From Isoetes taiwanensis (taxonomy: Eukaryota; Streptophyta; Lycopodiopsida; Isoetales; Isoetaceae): a stretch of 64,000 nt of DNA. The stretch is taken from the NCBI GenBank assembly GCA_021234155.1, contig JAJEKV010000062.1, positions 5,456,497 through 5,520,496 on the forward strand, in the 5' to 3' direction. The notes under the pieces were generated by a model. That model was given only the letters and a program-made list of their open reading frames with translations, did not search any database and was not told where the DNA came from. Position 1 is the first letter of the stretch, and each line of letters opens with the position of its first letter. Below, piece by piece: positions 10,932 through 23,918 of this stretch. The position numbers were made by a program, and so were the translations under genes.

Positions 10932-12355
10932 AAGGAAAAACCGAAAAAAAAAAAAAACATTTGTACGCCAAAGCGTTAACAGGGCAATCAGATCCCGAAA
11001 AGGATTGAAGGATCACGAGTTTCTTCAAAAATGGCGAAGCAAAATGCAAATTTTGTGAGAGCGTGCTTGTTTATGAAGCAAATGATACCGTAAAAAGGAA
11101 ATGGCGTATATGGGCAAAGCTTGAAAAGGATTTTGATGGAACAGTGCACAAATGTCGATGGGCGAAAAGAATTACCAGTGAATAAGCTGCAAGAATCGGC
11201 GATGGTCGAGAAGACGCTGGGTCAGAAGATGGGTACCGGAACGAGGAATGGAAGCGCCCTGCTCGAAAGAAATGAGAAAGCTCCTGGAATAAGCAAACAC
11301 ATAAAAGAGAGGCAATAAAAGTGTGTACGCGGTGCTACATTTAGCAGGCAATCTATGTTGGCAATGCCGCCAAATGCAGCGCAGTACGTGGACAAATCAA
11401 CGGTTTCTTTATCACGAAGCATGTCTGTAACGGCTGCGATCTAGAAAGCCGAAGCGCCGTTGGTCCGCAACGTGCGCTACCTGTCAAAGTTAGTTGCGTG
11501 TTTGTAGAGCGGACGATCCAGGCCGTCGGATGCGCGTGCGACAAGATTAAAATATTTGTGGAGGAGGGAGGCTGCAGATTGGTCCTCCACGTCGGCCCTA
11601 GCTGGATAATGCTTCAAACCCACTAGATCGGATTGCTTTTAGTGGAGCCATGCCATAAAAAGTTGTTTACACTTTTTGTGGTCCTTGTATTTAGCTGACG
11701 TAAAAATTGCTTCTTCTTCTTCTTCACCACTATTCTATAACTTTGTCGGCATTATATCCACAAAATTAGAGGTTCCCAAAGCCAGTCTTGATATCAACAG
11801 TTCCCTTGTTGCACAATCTCATCCTTTTACTCATGGATCTCTCCACATTTTCCACGATTTATACATTGTAGATGCAAACAAGAACGTTTATACATCATTG
11901 TCCACATCTATCTCTTCCAAAGTTACCATCTTCTCTTGTAAGTTGCTGAAAATGTGGCAATGTTCCGAGACTGGCTCCTTGGTTTCAATCAAACACTCAC
12001 GATGACTTGTTTTAAGGAACCATCATGATTCAATTAAGAGAATCAATTTGCACATTCTCTCCCTTGCCTTGCAGTTTTGCTTTTTTGACCGGCATCTATC
12101 ATGGACTCCCACCACATTCATCAATTTTTTAACCTCCAAATAGCACAAACTGCCACATCTAGCCACACAGATCGCCACATCCAAGGACACACGTGCAGAA
12201 AAATAGTGGATTTACTTACCTCAAATGAAATAAGTTGTGCTGATGCAATCATCAAATTCTTTTATGTGAATCTATATGGTTGTCCGATTAACATGAGGCC
12301 AATAAAGTCCGCAAAAAACGTGGTCACCATATAACCACCTTACTTACATATCTTC
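10932..12355. other. upstream region of invertase and unassigned DNA
   Basis: Holds the presumed promoter and 5' leader of the invertase (a long A run at 10945-10960 is a T run in the sense direction). Open frames at 11121-11318 and 11676-12005 show no motif I recognise. No other gene is supported. Confidence 0.45.
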
Positions 12356-12360
12356 CATTT

Positions 12361-12397
12361 TAGGAGAATTTGAGACCAAACATCCTATGTTTCCTTT
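12361..12397 (+). repeat. paralogous copy of the LINE target sequence
   Basis: aggagaatttgagacca followed by acatcctatgtttcctttt here matches the sequence that flanks the LINE: aggagaatttgagaccac at 13446-13463, then acatcctatgttccctttt at 21427-21445. This copy is uninterrupted, so it behaves like an empty site for the LINE insertion. Confidence 0.7.
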
Positions 12398-13307
12398 TAT
12401 ATGCCATCTTTATTTTCCATCTTTATGGGATTTTTTGCATCTTTCATTTTTGGCCATTGATGTAGCGAATATTCGGTGCTTTATGCCACATCAAAGGCCA
12501 TTAAATTTTCGATCAAAAACCTCCCTGCCACTTCCAATGGTGTAAAACATACCATGGGTGCGATATTTTAAGAAATGAAAAATAGGATGAACCTTTGAGT
12601 AAATAAAAACTGGATGCCTCCACCTGTTGTGCTACCTGCTATGCTGCTCAGTGTACTACCTATTGTGCTACTCGGCTGAATCAGCTGCAACCACATTCGA
12701 ACAAACCCTAAACACAATCAAACTGGTCTACCCTGCATTTGGAATCGGCAGATCTTTTGAATCGCCTGCCTGCATCTGTGCATCTCTTCATACTCATAGC
12801 AACTGGATTTTCAATTGCCACTTGCACCACAAGCAGATTTCTATCGCCATAATGGATCTTGGGCTATTGCCCTAACCAATCCTGCATTGAATCCAAAATT
12901 TCGAACTGTCTGAATGATCCTGGGCCGGAATCAATCCTCTTCTTGGGTCAATCCTCTTCCTCGACACCAGGGCTGCAGGATTCGAACCTCCAGGCCATGT
13001 CGGCCTCACCAGAACCCTTCTAATACCATCTTAGCTCTTGAAAACAGAACTATCCAACAAATCGGTAATGGCAATCGCCACAAATTAGCACTTGCTCATG
13101 ATTCAACGAGACAATGATTCAAAAGTCGCGGGGCTTCATTCGCCATATGGGCGATGTGGAATCCCCTCCTCCAAGCCCCCCACGGAATCCATTGCTTGGC
13201 CCGTAAAAAAGAAAGGATCATGCATTCTTATCCTTCTATCTCAAACCATGCTTCAAAATCACCAAAAAAACACATGCCCAGACCCGATTTTGGAATGCTA
13301 CCTTTAA
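12398..13307. other. no gene recognised
   Basis: Mixed unique-looking DNA. Short frames (12627-12875, 12914-13117, 13092-13307) have no recognised domain. A tRNA B-box-like ggttcgaatcc occurs on the minus strand near 12970, but no tRNA folds around it. Confidence 0.45.
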
Positions 13308-13440
13308 CAGCCAACAAGCAGCTCAAATTAGTTAAAAAATATAGTTTGAATACAATTTCTCATACAATACAGGGGTCAAATCTTGGCCCAACCATGCCCA
13401 AAATACTGCCCGCAAATACTAAACAAAAATATTGCAAGCG
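13308..13440 (+). repeat. interspersed repeat, copy 1
   Basis: gccaacaagcagctcaaatt, then a block with cttggcccaaccatgc, matches 38628-38757 in the same order (gccaacaagcagcccaaatc, cttggcccaaccatgc). Roughly 130 bp at perhaps 75-80 per cent identity by eye. The family is unknown. Confidence 0.6.
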
Positions 13441-13450
13441 CTTATAGGAG

Positions 13451-13463
13451 AATTTGAGACCAC
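13451..13463 (+). repeat. LINE target-site duplication, 5' copy
   Basis: aatttgagaccac at 13451-13463 is repeated exactly at 21416-21428, directly after the poly(A) tail. Confidence 0.85.
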
Positions 13464-14199
13464 GATACGGGGGTGAGAGTGGTATGGCATGCGAAAATGG
13501 GAGCGCCATCTTTCTTGGTCTTTTTGTCTTTTTCCGCCCTTTTCTGTTCAAACTCGTTTCTTGATAGGAGCCACCCCTGAACTACAGAATTGGTGTTGGA
13601 TCTAAAGGCAATTCAAGCAATTGAAGAGGCTATCCCTGTAGAGGGATAGCATTTTAGAACTGTAGACATTCTGCTCTTTCATGGAAACCAAAATTTTTGC
13701 AATTATAAAGCAGGGACAAAAGTTAATTTGTGGTTTTCTTCGTGGCTCTCCTGAAGAACTTTGGAATTCTTTCCTAATTGAAAATTTCTTCCCGGATAAT
13801 CTCTTCTTGCAAGAATACTGATTTTGTACCAAAGGCGTGTGGAATTTGAGGCCCAGATCATTGACTCGGTTAGAAGAATTTGTTGGAAGCAAAAGAATTC
13901 AAGCTCTTGCCATCTTGAGAATTCAACTGCGGATTTTTGGTCTAAGATAAAATTGTTGTCAAATTATACTCTCCTTCTTTGAATTTGCTTTCGGTTTTTT
14001 AGTGTTCGGACATGACTAATCTCTATAGCTTAGCTTTTGTAGGTAAATTATTCCACCCTTTTCGTCCAATTAGATCCTCTACTACCATTTAACCACCTAT
14101 TTTCTCCTATTTAGCCTCCCCTGTTTTTCCCTTGCTTAATTTCCCCTTTGTTGAATTAAGCCTGAAGTTATCATGGTTCTAAATACTTTCCAAAACCTA

Positions 14200-16530
14200 A
14201 ATTCCTCTACTCACGCCTTTCCTCCATCAAGCTTTTCGCTCAAGAAAGAGGATCAAGGTGCTCTCCTCATACATCTTCATAAAATCCTTGGTGATCCGGT
14301 CAAATTTCATTCCGTTTGGGAATTTTAAGGACTTTTCTCTGCTCCAAAATAGCAACATGACTCCATTATCAGATAAGACTCCAATTTGGGATAACCTTTC
14401 CAAGGATCCAGGAATTACTCTTGGCAACCCCCTCGGATCAATCACTACTTCTGCATGTGTTCCTTTTCCTTATGGGTCATGAGGCCAACAAATGAAATGC
14501 GCCTTACCTCGATGAAGCTTGGGATAATATTCTTCAACAAGAGAGACCAGACATTGCTTCAAATCTCGCCACTGTCCATGGTATTCATCTGAAATCCCCT
14601 ATGGTTCATGAAAAACTGAAATGCCTCTCAAATACTGCTGTCATTGTTAAAGTCAATAAAGTTGGCATGAGCATTGAAAAATTATGGTCTTTCTTGTTAT
14701 CCCTTCAAAAGGTCTATCAATCAAAGTCATTATCTTGGCTAAATTATCCATATATTATGGTTGAGTGTGGTCATCAAAGATCTGCAAATTTCTGTTACAT
14801 AGTGGTGTCCTTGTTTTGGAAAATTTCCCTTTGCTCATTTATAAAATGGAATCCCGGCTTTCAATTGCTGATCTCAATAATTTCCATGTAGCTTCAGTTC
14901 CTTATTTGGCTTAAATCCAATTCTTGGAATGAGGAATCGTCGAGAAGTCTTTTCAACTCCATTGGAAATTATGTATCCACATGTTTATGCTCCCCTACAA
15001 ACCTCACATTTGTTTATGTCCAAATTGACCTCTCTAAAGACATCCCAATTTCCATTCCTATACTGAGACTTTTTGGCCAAAAAACCTCACTTGGATCTTA
15101 GGTGGAATGGATTACCTCCAATTTGCTCGCTTGTGATCTTAGGCATTTACGGTTCACTAACCCATCCCAGGAGAGCTATAAGGGAAAAGAAATTCCAATT
15201 CAAATGTCAAAGGAGAACAATTACGACATTCCTAAATTGCTTACTCAAAGCATGACTATTCGAGAAAAACACCAAGAAGAAAAAGGCTTTCTTATGGAAT
15301 AAGGTAAATGGTAGCTCGAGAAGAATTGCAAAAAAAAGATTGGAGAAAGGAATCCAAATTGGTACAAATTCTCAATTTGTTGCTAATCATAAGGATTCTT
15401 CCAAAGACATATACCAATAATTCTACAATCATGACTGCATCAGAAAGGTATATGGCAAAAGGGAAAGCTAAAGTTGGCATGGAAAATTCTAACACCAAGA
15501 ATCTTCACTCTACTTTATCTCAAATTGCTAAAGATTCTAATGCTTTAGCTAACAGAAATCAAAGTTATATCTCCAATGCAAAATGGAATCTATCCAACTG
15601 GATTCCTTCCAAAGGTAATGAGATTCATTAACTAAGGAAATCCAAACAAAATATTCTTTTGCGAAAAAGGTGATTGGGAATAATTTAAAAGGGCAAACTG
15701 TGGATATTGGTGGCACATCTCAACATACCAACAAAGAAGAGAAATATTGCGTAAACCTCTAAAAAGGTTTCCTTTTATCATCATCATGAAGAACACGAAA
15801 AAAAAGTATGATGGAAAATCCTGCTGAAGATTCAAGCAAGCAAGAAAATGATGAGGTAATTCATTGTTCTAATCAATTTGCTATCTTTACTAATTCACAT
15901 GCAGAACAAATGGATTTACTGCATTCAGATGTTGAGGAGCCAATTCCTGTTCAGTCTATTTTACCTTCACCAAAAACTCAGCCTATTTCTAAGCCCTCTC
16001 AAAAGGATTTCCTTGATCTCATAGACCTATCCTCCCCTGATGACTCCTTGAACTGCCATGACCATCATGCTATTATCTCTGATAAATTTGTAAAACAGCT
16101 GGCTTCAATTGACTTCAATAAGGTTCAGATATCCTCGAGTCAGACAAGTCAAGACACAAATAAATTGGAAAATGAGATGTGTTCACAAGGTTCGGATTCA
16201 AGTCAAGATTTAAATACAGATATAGAGTGTGGCATTGATTATGTCCCAGAGACTCGAGTGTGTTTGATTTGCGGATCCTTGAACCTGCAAAGGCTTCACA
16301 AAGGCAAGTTCTCGAACCAATAAATAATAATAATTCTCCTAATTCTGATTTAAATAAAATGGCTATTAATGACATGTCTGTTAATAAGCTATTTGAGTTT
16401 ATTCCTGGAGGGATTTCATCTGATGAGTGTGACAGTGATAAAGAAAATTCTGGCACTAGGGAGAAAGATAACAATTGGGATTTGGAATATTACCTTAACT
16501 CTTCCACTATAGCTACTTACGGATAAGAGA
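14200..16530 (+). pseudogene. LINE ORF1 region (gag-like), decayed
   Basis: The stretch upstream of the endonuclease carries a chain of plus-strand open pieces (14258-14482, 14601-14891, 15073-15255, 15308-15631, 15808-16323, 16260-16526) in shifting frames. The 3' pieces are rich in S, N, D and K, and one ends with a highly acidic SDECDSDKEN segment. I see no clear CCHC knuckle. Assignment as ORF1 rests on position between the 5' end and ORF2 of the LINE. Confidence 0.6.
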
Positions 16531-16688
16531 TGAGTCGGTAAGTCTAGGGCTAATAGGAAAAAAACTATCCCAAACATTTCTAATACCCCCAATAACACAC
16601 CGTAAGTAAAAACAAAAGGAAAAAAAAAAAAGCTAAGGGCAAGTGCAGATAGATTCCTCTTATTTACTTTTTTTACCTACCTTAATCC

Positions 16689-19600
16689 ATGAAGATCCTA
16701 TCTTGGAATCTAAGGGGTATTAAGGGAGCTCTAAAAGAAGGAGAGCTATTTCCCAAATTAGGTCCTACAAAGTGACATAATTCTTCTCCAAGAATTAAAA
16801 CTTCAAAAATTTGAATGTGCTAATTTAGGGGAATGGATATTGCCCTGTAGTTCTTCTATATGGATTGAGGCCGAGGGTACTTACGGGGTTTATGCATGAT
16901 TTGGAGTAATTTAAACCACGATTTCTTCTATAATGGTCCAAAGCGAGAATGTGGCGGTTGTACTACTTTTATGATCAAGGATAAACCCTTTGGTCTCATA
17001 AATGTCTATGCTTCAACTAATCCTAAAGAAAGAGAAGTTCTATGGTTGGAAATCAATAATTGGATGAGAGCTCAAAACATTATTGATTGGATTGTTGCTG
17101 GGGACTTTAATAACACTCCAAATTGGGATCAAAAATTGGGAAACAAGATTAACATGACCAGACTGGAAAAAACTAGATGGAATAACCTTATTGATGATAA
17201 CTCTTTGCTTCAAATTCCTTCCTCTTCTGCTAAATTTACCTGGTCAAACAAAAGAAAAGGAGATGCAAGAGTTTTCTGTGCTCTTGATAGATTTTATCTG
17301 AATATCTCTAGCTCAAATTTCTGGGATAATGCCTATGTTTTCAATGATGAGTCTGTTGTTATTTCAGATCATCAACCTCAATTCCTGTCCACTCAGCATC
17401 AAATATCTGTCCCTAGATCTGGAAATATCCCTTACAAATTTAACTCTAGTTTGCTTCATAATAATTCTTTCTGTAATGAATTGAGAAATTTTATTCTAAG
17501 CTAAATAGAGTTTACGATCATATGTCCATGAAGAGCTTTTACTCCAACCTTAAGGCTTCCAAATCTTGGATAAAGGAGTGGACTAAAAGGTTATCTTGAA
17601 AGAATCAAGGAGAAAAAATTCTTCTCCAACATATGAGAGATATCGAGATTGGCTTTGCTTGATGATCCCTTTAATCTAATTTACATCTTCAAGAAGAAAA
17701 CCTTGAGAGGAAAATCGGAACAATTGAGAAATTGAAGCCAAAGGGGCTGCCATTAGGTGCAAGGTTAAATACTCGAATGATATGGATTACGGTAGCACCA
17801 AATTCTTTTTTAGAGTTGCTAAAGCTAGGCAGATAAAAAACTCTATCTCTGAAATCAAAAGTGACTCTGGGGATATTCTAAATAACCCCTCAGATATCTC
17901 AAATTTCTTCTACTCTAAATATTCTGCTCTGTTCTCTAAGCAAAATAATTTGGATGCTACTGCTGTCAATAATGCTAAAGCTTTCACTGATTTGATTGAT
18001 GCCATTATCCCAAGTGATCACTGCCAAATGGATATTTCTCTATCTAATACTCCAAGCTCTGATGAAGTCTTATCTGTCTTAAAAAGTTTCAAACATGAAA
18101 AATCTCCAGGGCCAGATGGCTTTCCCCCTGAGTTCTTTCTTAAGTTCTGGGAGTTAATGCAAAATGACATTATGCATTTTATAAAGGGATTTTGGGAATC
18201 TAATCATCTTCATCCTTCGATTGCTAGTGGTTTTATTTCCCTGATTCCAAAAGTTGAGAGACCTTCTGATTTCTCTGATTGGAGGCCTATTTCCTTAACA
18301 AATTCTACATACAAGATTTGTGCTAAAATCATTGCCTCAAGAATTAAGGATTATCTGCAAAAGTGTATTAGTGGAAATCAGTGTGCTTTTCTTCCAAACA
18401 GATTCATTTTAGAAAATTACATTGCTGCCATGGAAGGATTGCATTGGAATAAAATATCAGGCCAAAACTGTGTTTTGCTTAAATTGGATTTCAAAAGGGC
18501 TTTTGACAATATCAGATGGGATTTTATTGAGTTTGCTATGAAAAAGCTAGGCTTCCATGATAGAATGATACAGCTAATTATGGGTTTAAATCTCAGATCT
18601 AACTCTGCTGTTCTCATCAATGGCTCTCCTAGTCCCTTTTTTCCTCTGGAGGGAGGGGTTAGACAAGGTTGTCCACTGGCACCTTATCTATTTATTGTGG
18701 TGGCTGAATTGCTCACTAAAGCAATTAAGTACCATCAAAATATTGGCAATATTTCTGGTCTTAAACTCCCGAACTCCCACGAAACTCTCTCAGATTCAAC
18801 AATATCTTGATGATACCTTCTCCTTTCTTGAAAATAATGCTAAAAACATTGCTTTCTTCATGGATCTTTTAAGTCAATTAGGTGCGACTTCAGAGTGGAT
18901 TTAAATTTATCTAAGTGTGTTATGATAAGTGGCGGTGACAATTCATATGTGGCGGAATTAAAATTATCAAAACTTGAGGAGGTTACCAAACTTCTTGGCA
19001 TGCCTTTGTCTGAATCCAAACCTTTACGGTCTATGGTCCCCAATCATTGAAAAGATCGAGCTAAGCTTCATATCTATAAAAATACTTTATCTTTGGCGGG
19101 CGAGTTGTAATTGCCAATCAAGTTCTTACCAGCTCTCATATCTATTTCTCTCTTTGCTTTAGTTGCTCCAGACCTCTGTTTACAAGCGATTGAGAAAATT
19201 ATTAGGAACTTCATTTGGAATGGTAATAATCTAGTCAATTGGAATACTATCACCGGGCATAAAAAAGAGGGTGGTCTTGCTTGTAAAATATTCATAAGCA
19301 GGCACAAGCCCTAGCGGGGAAATTTGTTTGGAAAGCTTTAAATGGCTCGAGACGATTGTAGCATCTAAATTCATCGAATCTTTGGCTCACAAAAAGCTCT
19401 CCTTACGGTCATCCCTCAATTCCTCATGACTTACCAAATTACGCTTTTGTGAAGTCTCCTTAGCAGCCAATATGTCCCCTCTTATGAGAAACATTATTAA
19501 GGCACGGAATAATATCTATTTAGCTTTCAAATTTGATCGAGCCAAAATTTTCATTCGGACATGTCTATTTTCTGGTCTCCTACTTTCAAGGATCATCCAA

Positions 19601-20454
19601 CCATGTCTTGGCCTTGAAACATCCTCAGTTACAAGAAATGGTACCTCAAGGGCTTTAATAATTTGGGTGATCTGTGGCATAATGGTAGATGGATTACTTG
19701 GTCAAATCTCAAGATCAAAATAAGGGGAACACATACTGACAAAAAGGTTTACAAGCACATCAGGAACATTGTTGGAAATTCTGTCCCTTCTCGGTTGCCC
19801 AATAGTGGCCTTAGCTGGATGCTTAATAAGAAATCAAATTACAAGGTCAAGGATATTTACAATTTCTTAGATCAAAGGCCTGATCTTCCTAAGTCATCCA
19901 TTGCTTGGAACATAAACTCTGCTGTTACTAAATCTCTAATCAGAAATGTATGGAGCTCCTATGCTTCAAGAAAGGTTTCCTTCTTTGCTTGGTTGATTGC
20001 AAATAAAAGTGTTCCCTGTCTTCAAGTTGTGGCCAGTAGAAATCCTAATGTCTCACCAAACTGTCCTCTTAACTGCAATAATGTTGAGGATTTGGAACAT
20101 ATTTTCTTTTGCTCAAAATTAGATCCCCTTTGGTTGTGGTTTAATAGATACTTTGACAATTATGATACCTCTTCCATTCTTAATTTCATGCAAGGAAATG
20201 ATAATTACAAGAATACCATTGCATTTCTAACTCTGTGGAATATTTGGAAATCGAGAAATAGGTGTCTATATGGTAAGAAAAGGTTTTCTATTACTTGGAT
20301 TAAGCTACATATTAAATATGACATTGAGCTCGTACTCTCTTGCATAGGAGAACTTTTTTTGACAATTATGGCCGGGTCACGGGATCAAATTGGTGAATTT
20401 GTGGGGTATTATAAATTATTTATCTCAACACTTTCATTTACAAATACTAATTAA
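16689..20454 (+). pseudogene. LINE ORF2 (endonuclease-reverse transcriptase), broken
   Basis: Starts MKILSWNLRGIKGA at 16689, the usual first strand of the APE-type endonuclease. Endonuclease motifs GDFNN (17101-17115) and SDHQPQF (about 17368) follow. Reverse transcriptase blocks: KSPGPDGFPPEFF, ISLIPKVERPSDFSDWRPIS, LKLDFKRAFDNI, GGVRQGCPLAPYLF, then YLDDT (about 18803-18817) as the catalytic motif in a shifted frame. The C-terminal zf-RVT-like region (19663-20454) has SRKVSFFAWLIANKSVPC, CPLNCNNVEDLEHIFFCSK and WNIWKSRNRCLYG. Frame changes lie between about 16.75 and 16.9 kb, around 17.5-17.78, at 18.78 and across 18.9-19.66 kb. The element cannot make ORF2 protein as it stands. Confidence 0.92.
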
Positions 20455-21415
20455 GTTCCTTTTCATAGGATACATGGAGTTGTCTGAGAGGGCCTTACGA
20501 GCAGAGATACTTTGTCTCCAAGGATGGAGAGTCTCTAGAAATGAAGTTGATAGATATGGGGTGGAGAGATTGCATGAACATCAGTCTGCTATCCCCTACT
20601 AATCGATGGTCGGTCGGCAAAGAAGAAAAGATGAAGAGGTCAAGAAAGCAATTTGAAAGGCTTTGGGCGAGAAATATTTTCAAGGGAAGTTATGCAAATG
20701 GTCTTCATGTTCAGGTTCATTGAGAAGTACAATCAAAATTTCCTTTGAAAAGGGGTTTCTAAGATATAGAGAATTATACTACACTCCGCGAGAATGCTTG
20801 CGATAGTTATGGTACACTTATCTTTGCTTATGGTGCGGTCAGTTACTCTGATTGATCGGAGATGAGCTATGGCATGCACCTTCCTATATTCTTGGCACTA
20901 CCTCAAATTTCACAAACCGTTTTAATCTGCTCTTCTTCTCCAATGATCCACATGACACAAAATTCCTACTATCCCTTCCACTACCATCATATCGAGAAAT
21001 TGACACATTGGCTCCTTTTGAATCACGATAACTTCTTTTGTGAATCTGGTCAATTAGTACTTTTAGCAAAAGGATTGGCATGAAGAATTCGTGGAGAACT
21101 GTTTTCAAGACTCTTTTTGGGATTCTTACACCGGAAAACTTTGACATTTGCCTTCAATTATCACATATCTGGAAACTATTGAAGATCTTCTACATCAGAT
21201 GTCACATTCTGATGGAGTTAAGTTGCTGCTTACTCTTAACATCATATCCACAGGATTTTCGGGACTACTTCTGCTACAGAAACTTGTTAACATAATTTCC
21301 TATTCATCAGTTCACATTTTCTATTGTTAAGTCTTCATGGGACTTAACTATATTTTGTATGTTTTTCCTTAATTAATGAAAAAATCATCTCGTACCTTCA
21401 AAAAAAAAAAAAAAA

Positions 21416-21428
21416 AATTTGAGACCAC
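21416..21428 (+). repeat. LINE target-site duplication, 3' copy
   Basis: Exact second copy of aatttgagaccac, immediately following the poly(A) tract. Confidence 0.85.
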
Positions 21429-22675
21429 ACATCCTATGTTCCCTTTTAGGTACTACTTTACCCGAGGTGCTAGAGTATGTGTGTCCTTTTCTACTTTATT
21501 TGCGCATAACTTCCTCTTGAAACTCATGCTAGGTCTTCAAAGGATTTAGAATTGTTCTCATAAGGCTGGGCTTAGGTTTGGCCACAAGGACAAAACCTTA
21601 TTATCTTCCATAGAATTTTTTTGTTTAATTAAAAGATACTCATCCATAGAATTTTTAACTTATTGACTTATTTAATATGTGACATAGATTCTCATAACTA
21701 ATGCTAGTAAGTGTAGGATGTCAAACTCCCGGTCAAGGCCAAGCCCATTGCCCCTCAAAATGGGCCCTCGTAAGTACTCCTACAAAATTGACAACAACTA
21801 CTTTAGACATTTATGATATAATTTGGGGTTTTTCAGTTTGGTTAAACATCTTTTTGAGTTTTTTTATTTTTTTTAAAGTTAATTTCCTATGATTTTGGGG
21901 TTTCTGAACTCCCAAGAAACTTTGATTTTCAAAAATTATTGAAGTTTCCCTATGAAATTTTGTTCTTCAATTTCCACTTCAAGGGCACGCCACAGAATAA
22001 CCCGTATGCATCGTTGTGACATCCATGAGGATATCTTCAGAGAGATTTGTCCATCTTATTTTGGTAAAATCATATATAATTGTGCATGCTTATAGGTGGT
22101 TCCTAAGTCCTCCTATGGATGGATTGATCAAGCATCTTGGGGTGATGCCAGAAGGAGCCTTGGCTTAATGAACTCTGTGGCATATTCTACTAGAAGTTTC
22201 TTTCCCCTCTCCTTTTTTCTTTCAAGAAGCTCATTGTTGAATACGACAAATGGAGATTGGAAAAGTCTACTGACATACCTCGATTTGTCTTCTTGATTGA
22301 TGAGATCCATCCTTTATAGTATCCTATATTTTTATTCTTTTTTCGATCGATTCATGTAATTTCAAAAGAGCTTCAATGCTTCCAGGTATTGTTTTATTTT
22401 CCTTTCCATGGTACACTTTTAAGGCTTCTTTGGAGTTGTTAACAGTACCCTCGTTACAGAGCTAGATGATGGGTAATGATAAAATCTATGTTATAAAACC
22501 CATTGCTTATCATTGTCGTGAAGTACTGAGTGCAAAGTCTCATTATGCCATGTGAATTGTTCTTCAATAAGATGCGCTTATTGTAACTTACTATAGAATA
22601 GAGAAATGAAGACAAAAATCAACCGTGAGGATTCAGCTTATCAATCCTGTCAAGAGTGAATGAAGATAGATAGAT
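21429..22675. other. no gene recognised
   Basis: AT-rich DNA with short frames only (for example 21701-21892 and 22096-22296). I see no domain and no strong repeat structure. Confidence 0.45.
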
Positions 22676-22995
22676 AGATAGTATTTTAACGTCACGCCAC
22701 TAGGCAGCATCCAACTGGACATGTGACCACACACCACACTACATTGCTTGGTTGGGCCCTGCCCCCAACCACTTTACATTGCATCTGTGGGTTAGAACAA
22801 TGCCTGTAAATTATTGTAGCATACATGATACCGCTAGAGAATATGTACAAAAGAAGGACAATATAATAAAGTATGAGCTTCATCTTTAACCTGCTACATA
22901 TTACAAAGAAAACACAATCTCTCTTCTTTTGGAATCTTAGCCCACCTCCCTGTCTCAAAATGCAATCTATATGAGACCGATCAAAATCGAGCAAT
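22676..22995 (-). repeat. LINE-type 3' end with (CTAT)n tail
   Basis: On the minus strand an open frame ends with VVTCPVGCCLVA, then the sequence runs ggcgtgacgttaaaata into a (CTAT)n tract at about 22665-22682. The same 3' motif is at 8066-8085 with a different tail. C-terminal peptides and simple-repeat tails of this kind are typical of RTE/I-type LINEs. No RT domain is retained. Confidence 0.5.
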
Positions 22996-23399
22996 TAGTT
23001 GTTTCGAATGTGGAGATATATAAGCATGCAAGTAATCTTAGCATCGGGTTAATCTCATTCTGATAAAAAGCAAGCCTCGAACCTTTTATTGTCCAAAGCT
23101 TATCTATCGCTAGAGATTGTACCAAGTCCGAGCTCCTACAATTGTAACCGGTCAATTTGCCTCAGAAATGCCCCATTTTCCTGCCCAAGATATCACATCG
23201 TAATACCATTTAGTGATTGGATTCAAGCCATCTTCAGCCACTTGCCATCATCCAATTTTCTCAACCTATTGACAAAATTAATTATCAGGCAAAGGGGCTC
23301 TAATTTAAAGGTATCATGTTTTTTATTCTATTCTATTCTATTCTTTATTTAACTTCCAACTCTTCATGTAAAAAGAAGAGTTGGGGTTTATCTTGGTTT
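22996..23399. other. unassigned DNA with a (TTCTA)n tract
   Basis: No gene seen. A short pentanucleotide repeat (about 23322-23345) resembles the tail of the LINE that ends near 47680. Confidence 0.4.
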
Positions 23400-23890
23400 G
23401 GCCCCATCTCGCATATACACCTAATACCAGCATCTACTACCAATTGCAAACTATCACATATTGGGAGTTTACTCATACCTACTATCAATTCCAAAGTCTC
23501 GCCCATTAGAAGCTGACTCACACGTACTACATTGACTACCAATTTCAAATTATCACCCATTGGAAGCTTACTCACATTTACTACCAATTATAAAGTATCA
23601 CTCATTGGGAGCTTACTACAACTACTATGAATTCTAAAGTACAACTCCTATATATTCAAGAAACTTCCCATGTTACTAAGCATGCATTGCTCAACCACCC
23701 ATGAGGAGCTTACTCATACTTATTACTAATTCCAACGTATCACCCATGAGGAGCCTACTCACATATACTACACTGCATAACACTTAACATTCTTATTCAT
23801 ATTTGCTATCAATTTCAAAGTATCACCCATGAGGAGCATATCCACACATACACCCATGAAGACCTATGCCACCTCTACACCCATGAGGCC
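23400..23890 (+). repeat. degenerate tandem repeat, unit about 45-55 bp
   Basis: Repeated blocks of the form atcacccat..ggagcttactca followed by ctactaccaattt and caaagt occur about nine times with variable spacing. The array is old and degenerate. The open frame across its minus strand (23345-23587) is a by-product of the repeat. Confidence 0.75.
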
Positions 23891-23918
23891 ACATCTACTA
23901 CATCCACTATTTTTAGAC

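Larger units (their letters stand above)
13464..21415 (+). mobile_element. L1-type LINE, nearly full length (about 7.95 kb)
   Basis: A non-LTR retrotransposon with a 5' leader, a decayed ORF1, an ORF2 with endonuclease, reverse transcriptase and zf-RVT-like C-terminus, and a 3' poly(A) tail (about 21400-21417), bounded by an exact 13-bp target duplication. The length equals that of full-size plant L1 elements, so it is not 5'-truncated. Both ORFs carry several frame changes and stops, so it is no longer active. The perfect duplication and clear tail argue for a moderate rather than ancient age. Its insertion split a small repeat whose intact relative lies at 12361-12397. Confidence 0.93.

Noticed and set aside
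12960-13045. tRNA-like B box (ggttcgaatcc, minus strand) with tggtatta upstream, possibly a tRNA, SINE or LTR primer site
   Set aside because: No cloverleaf can be drawn and no repeat ends or LTRs were found around it.
23345-23587. 80-aa minus-strand frame with repeated KLPMGDNLKLVV-type units
   Set aside because: It is a translation of a degenerate tandem DNA repeat, not a repeat protein with other support.
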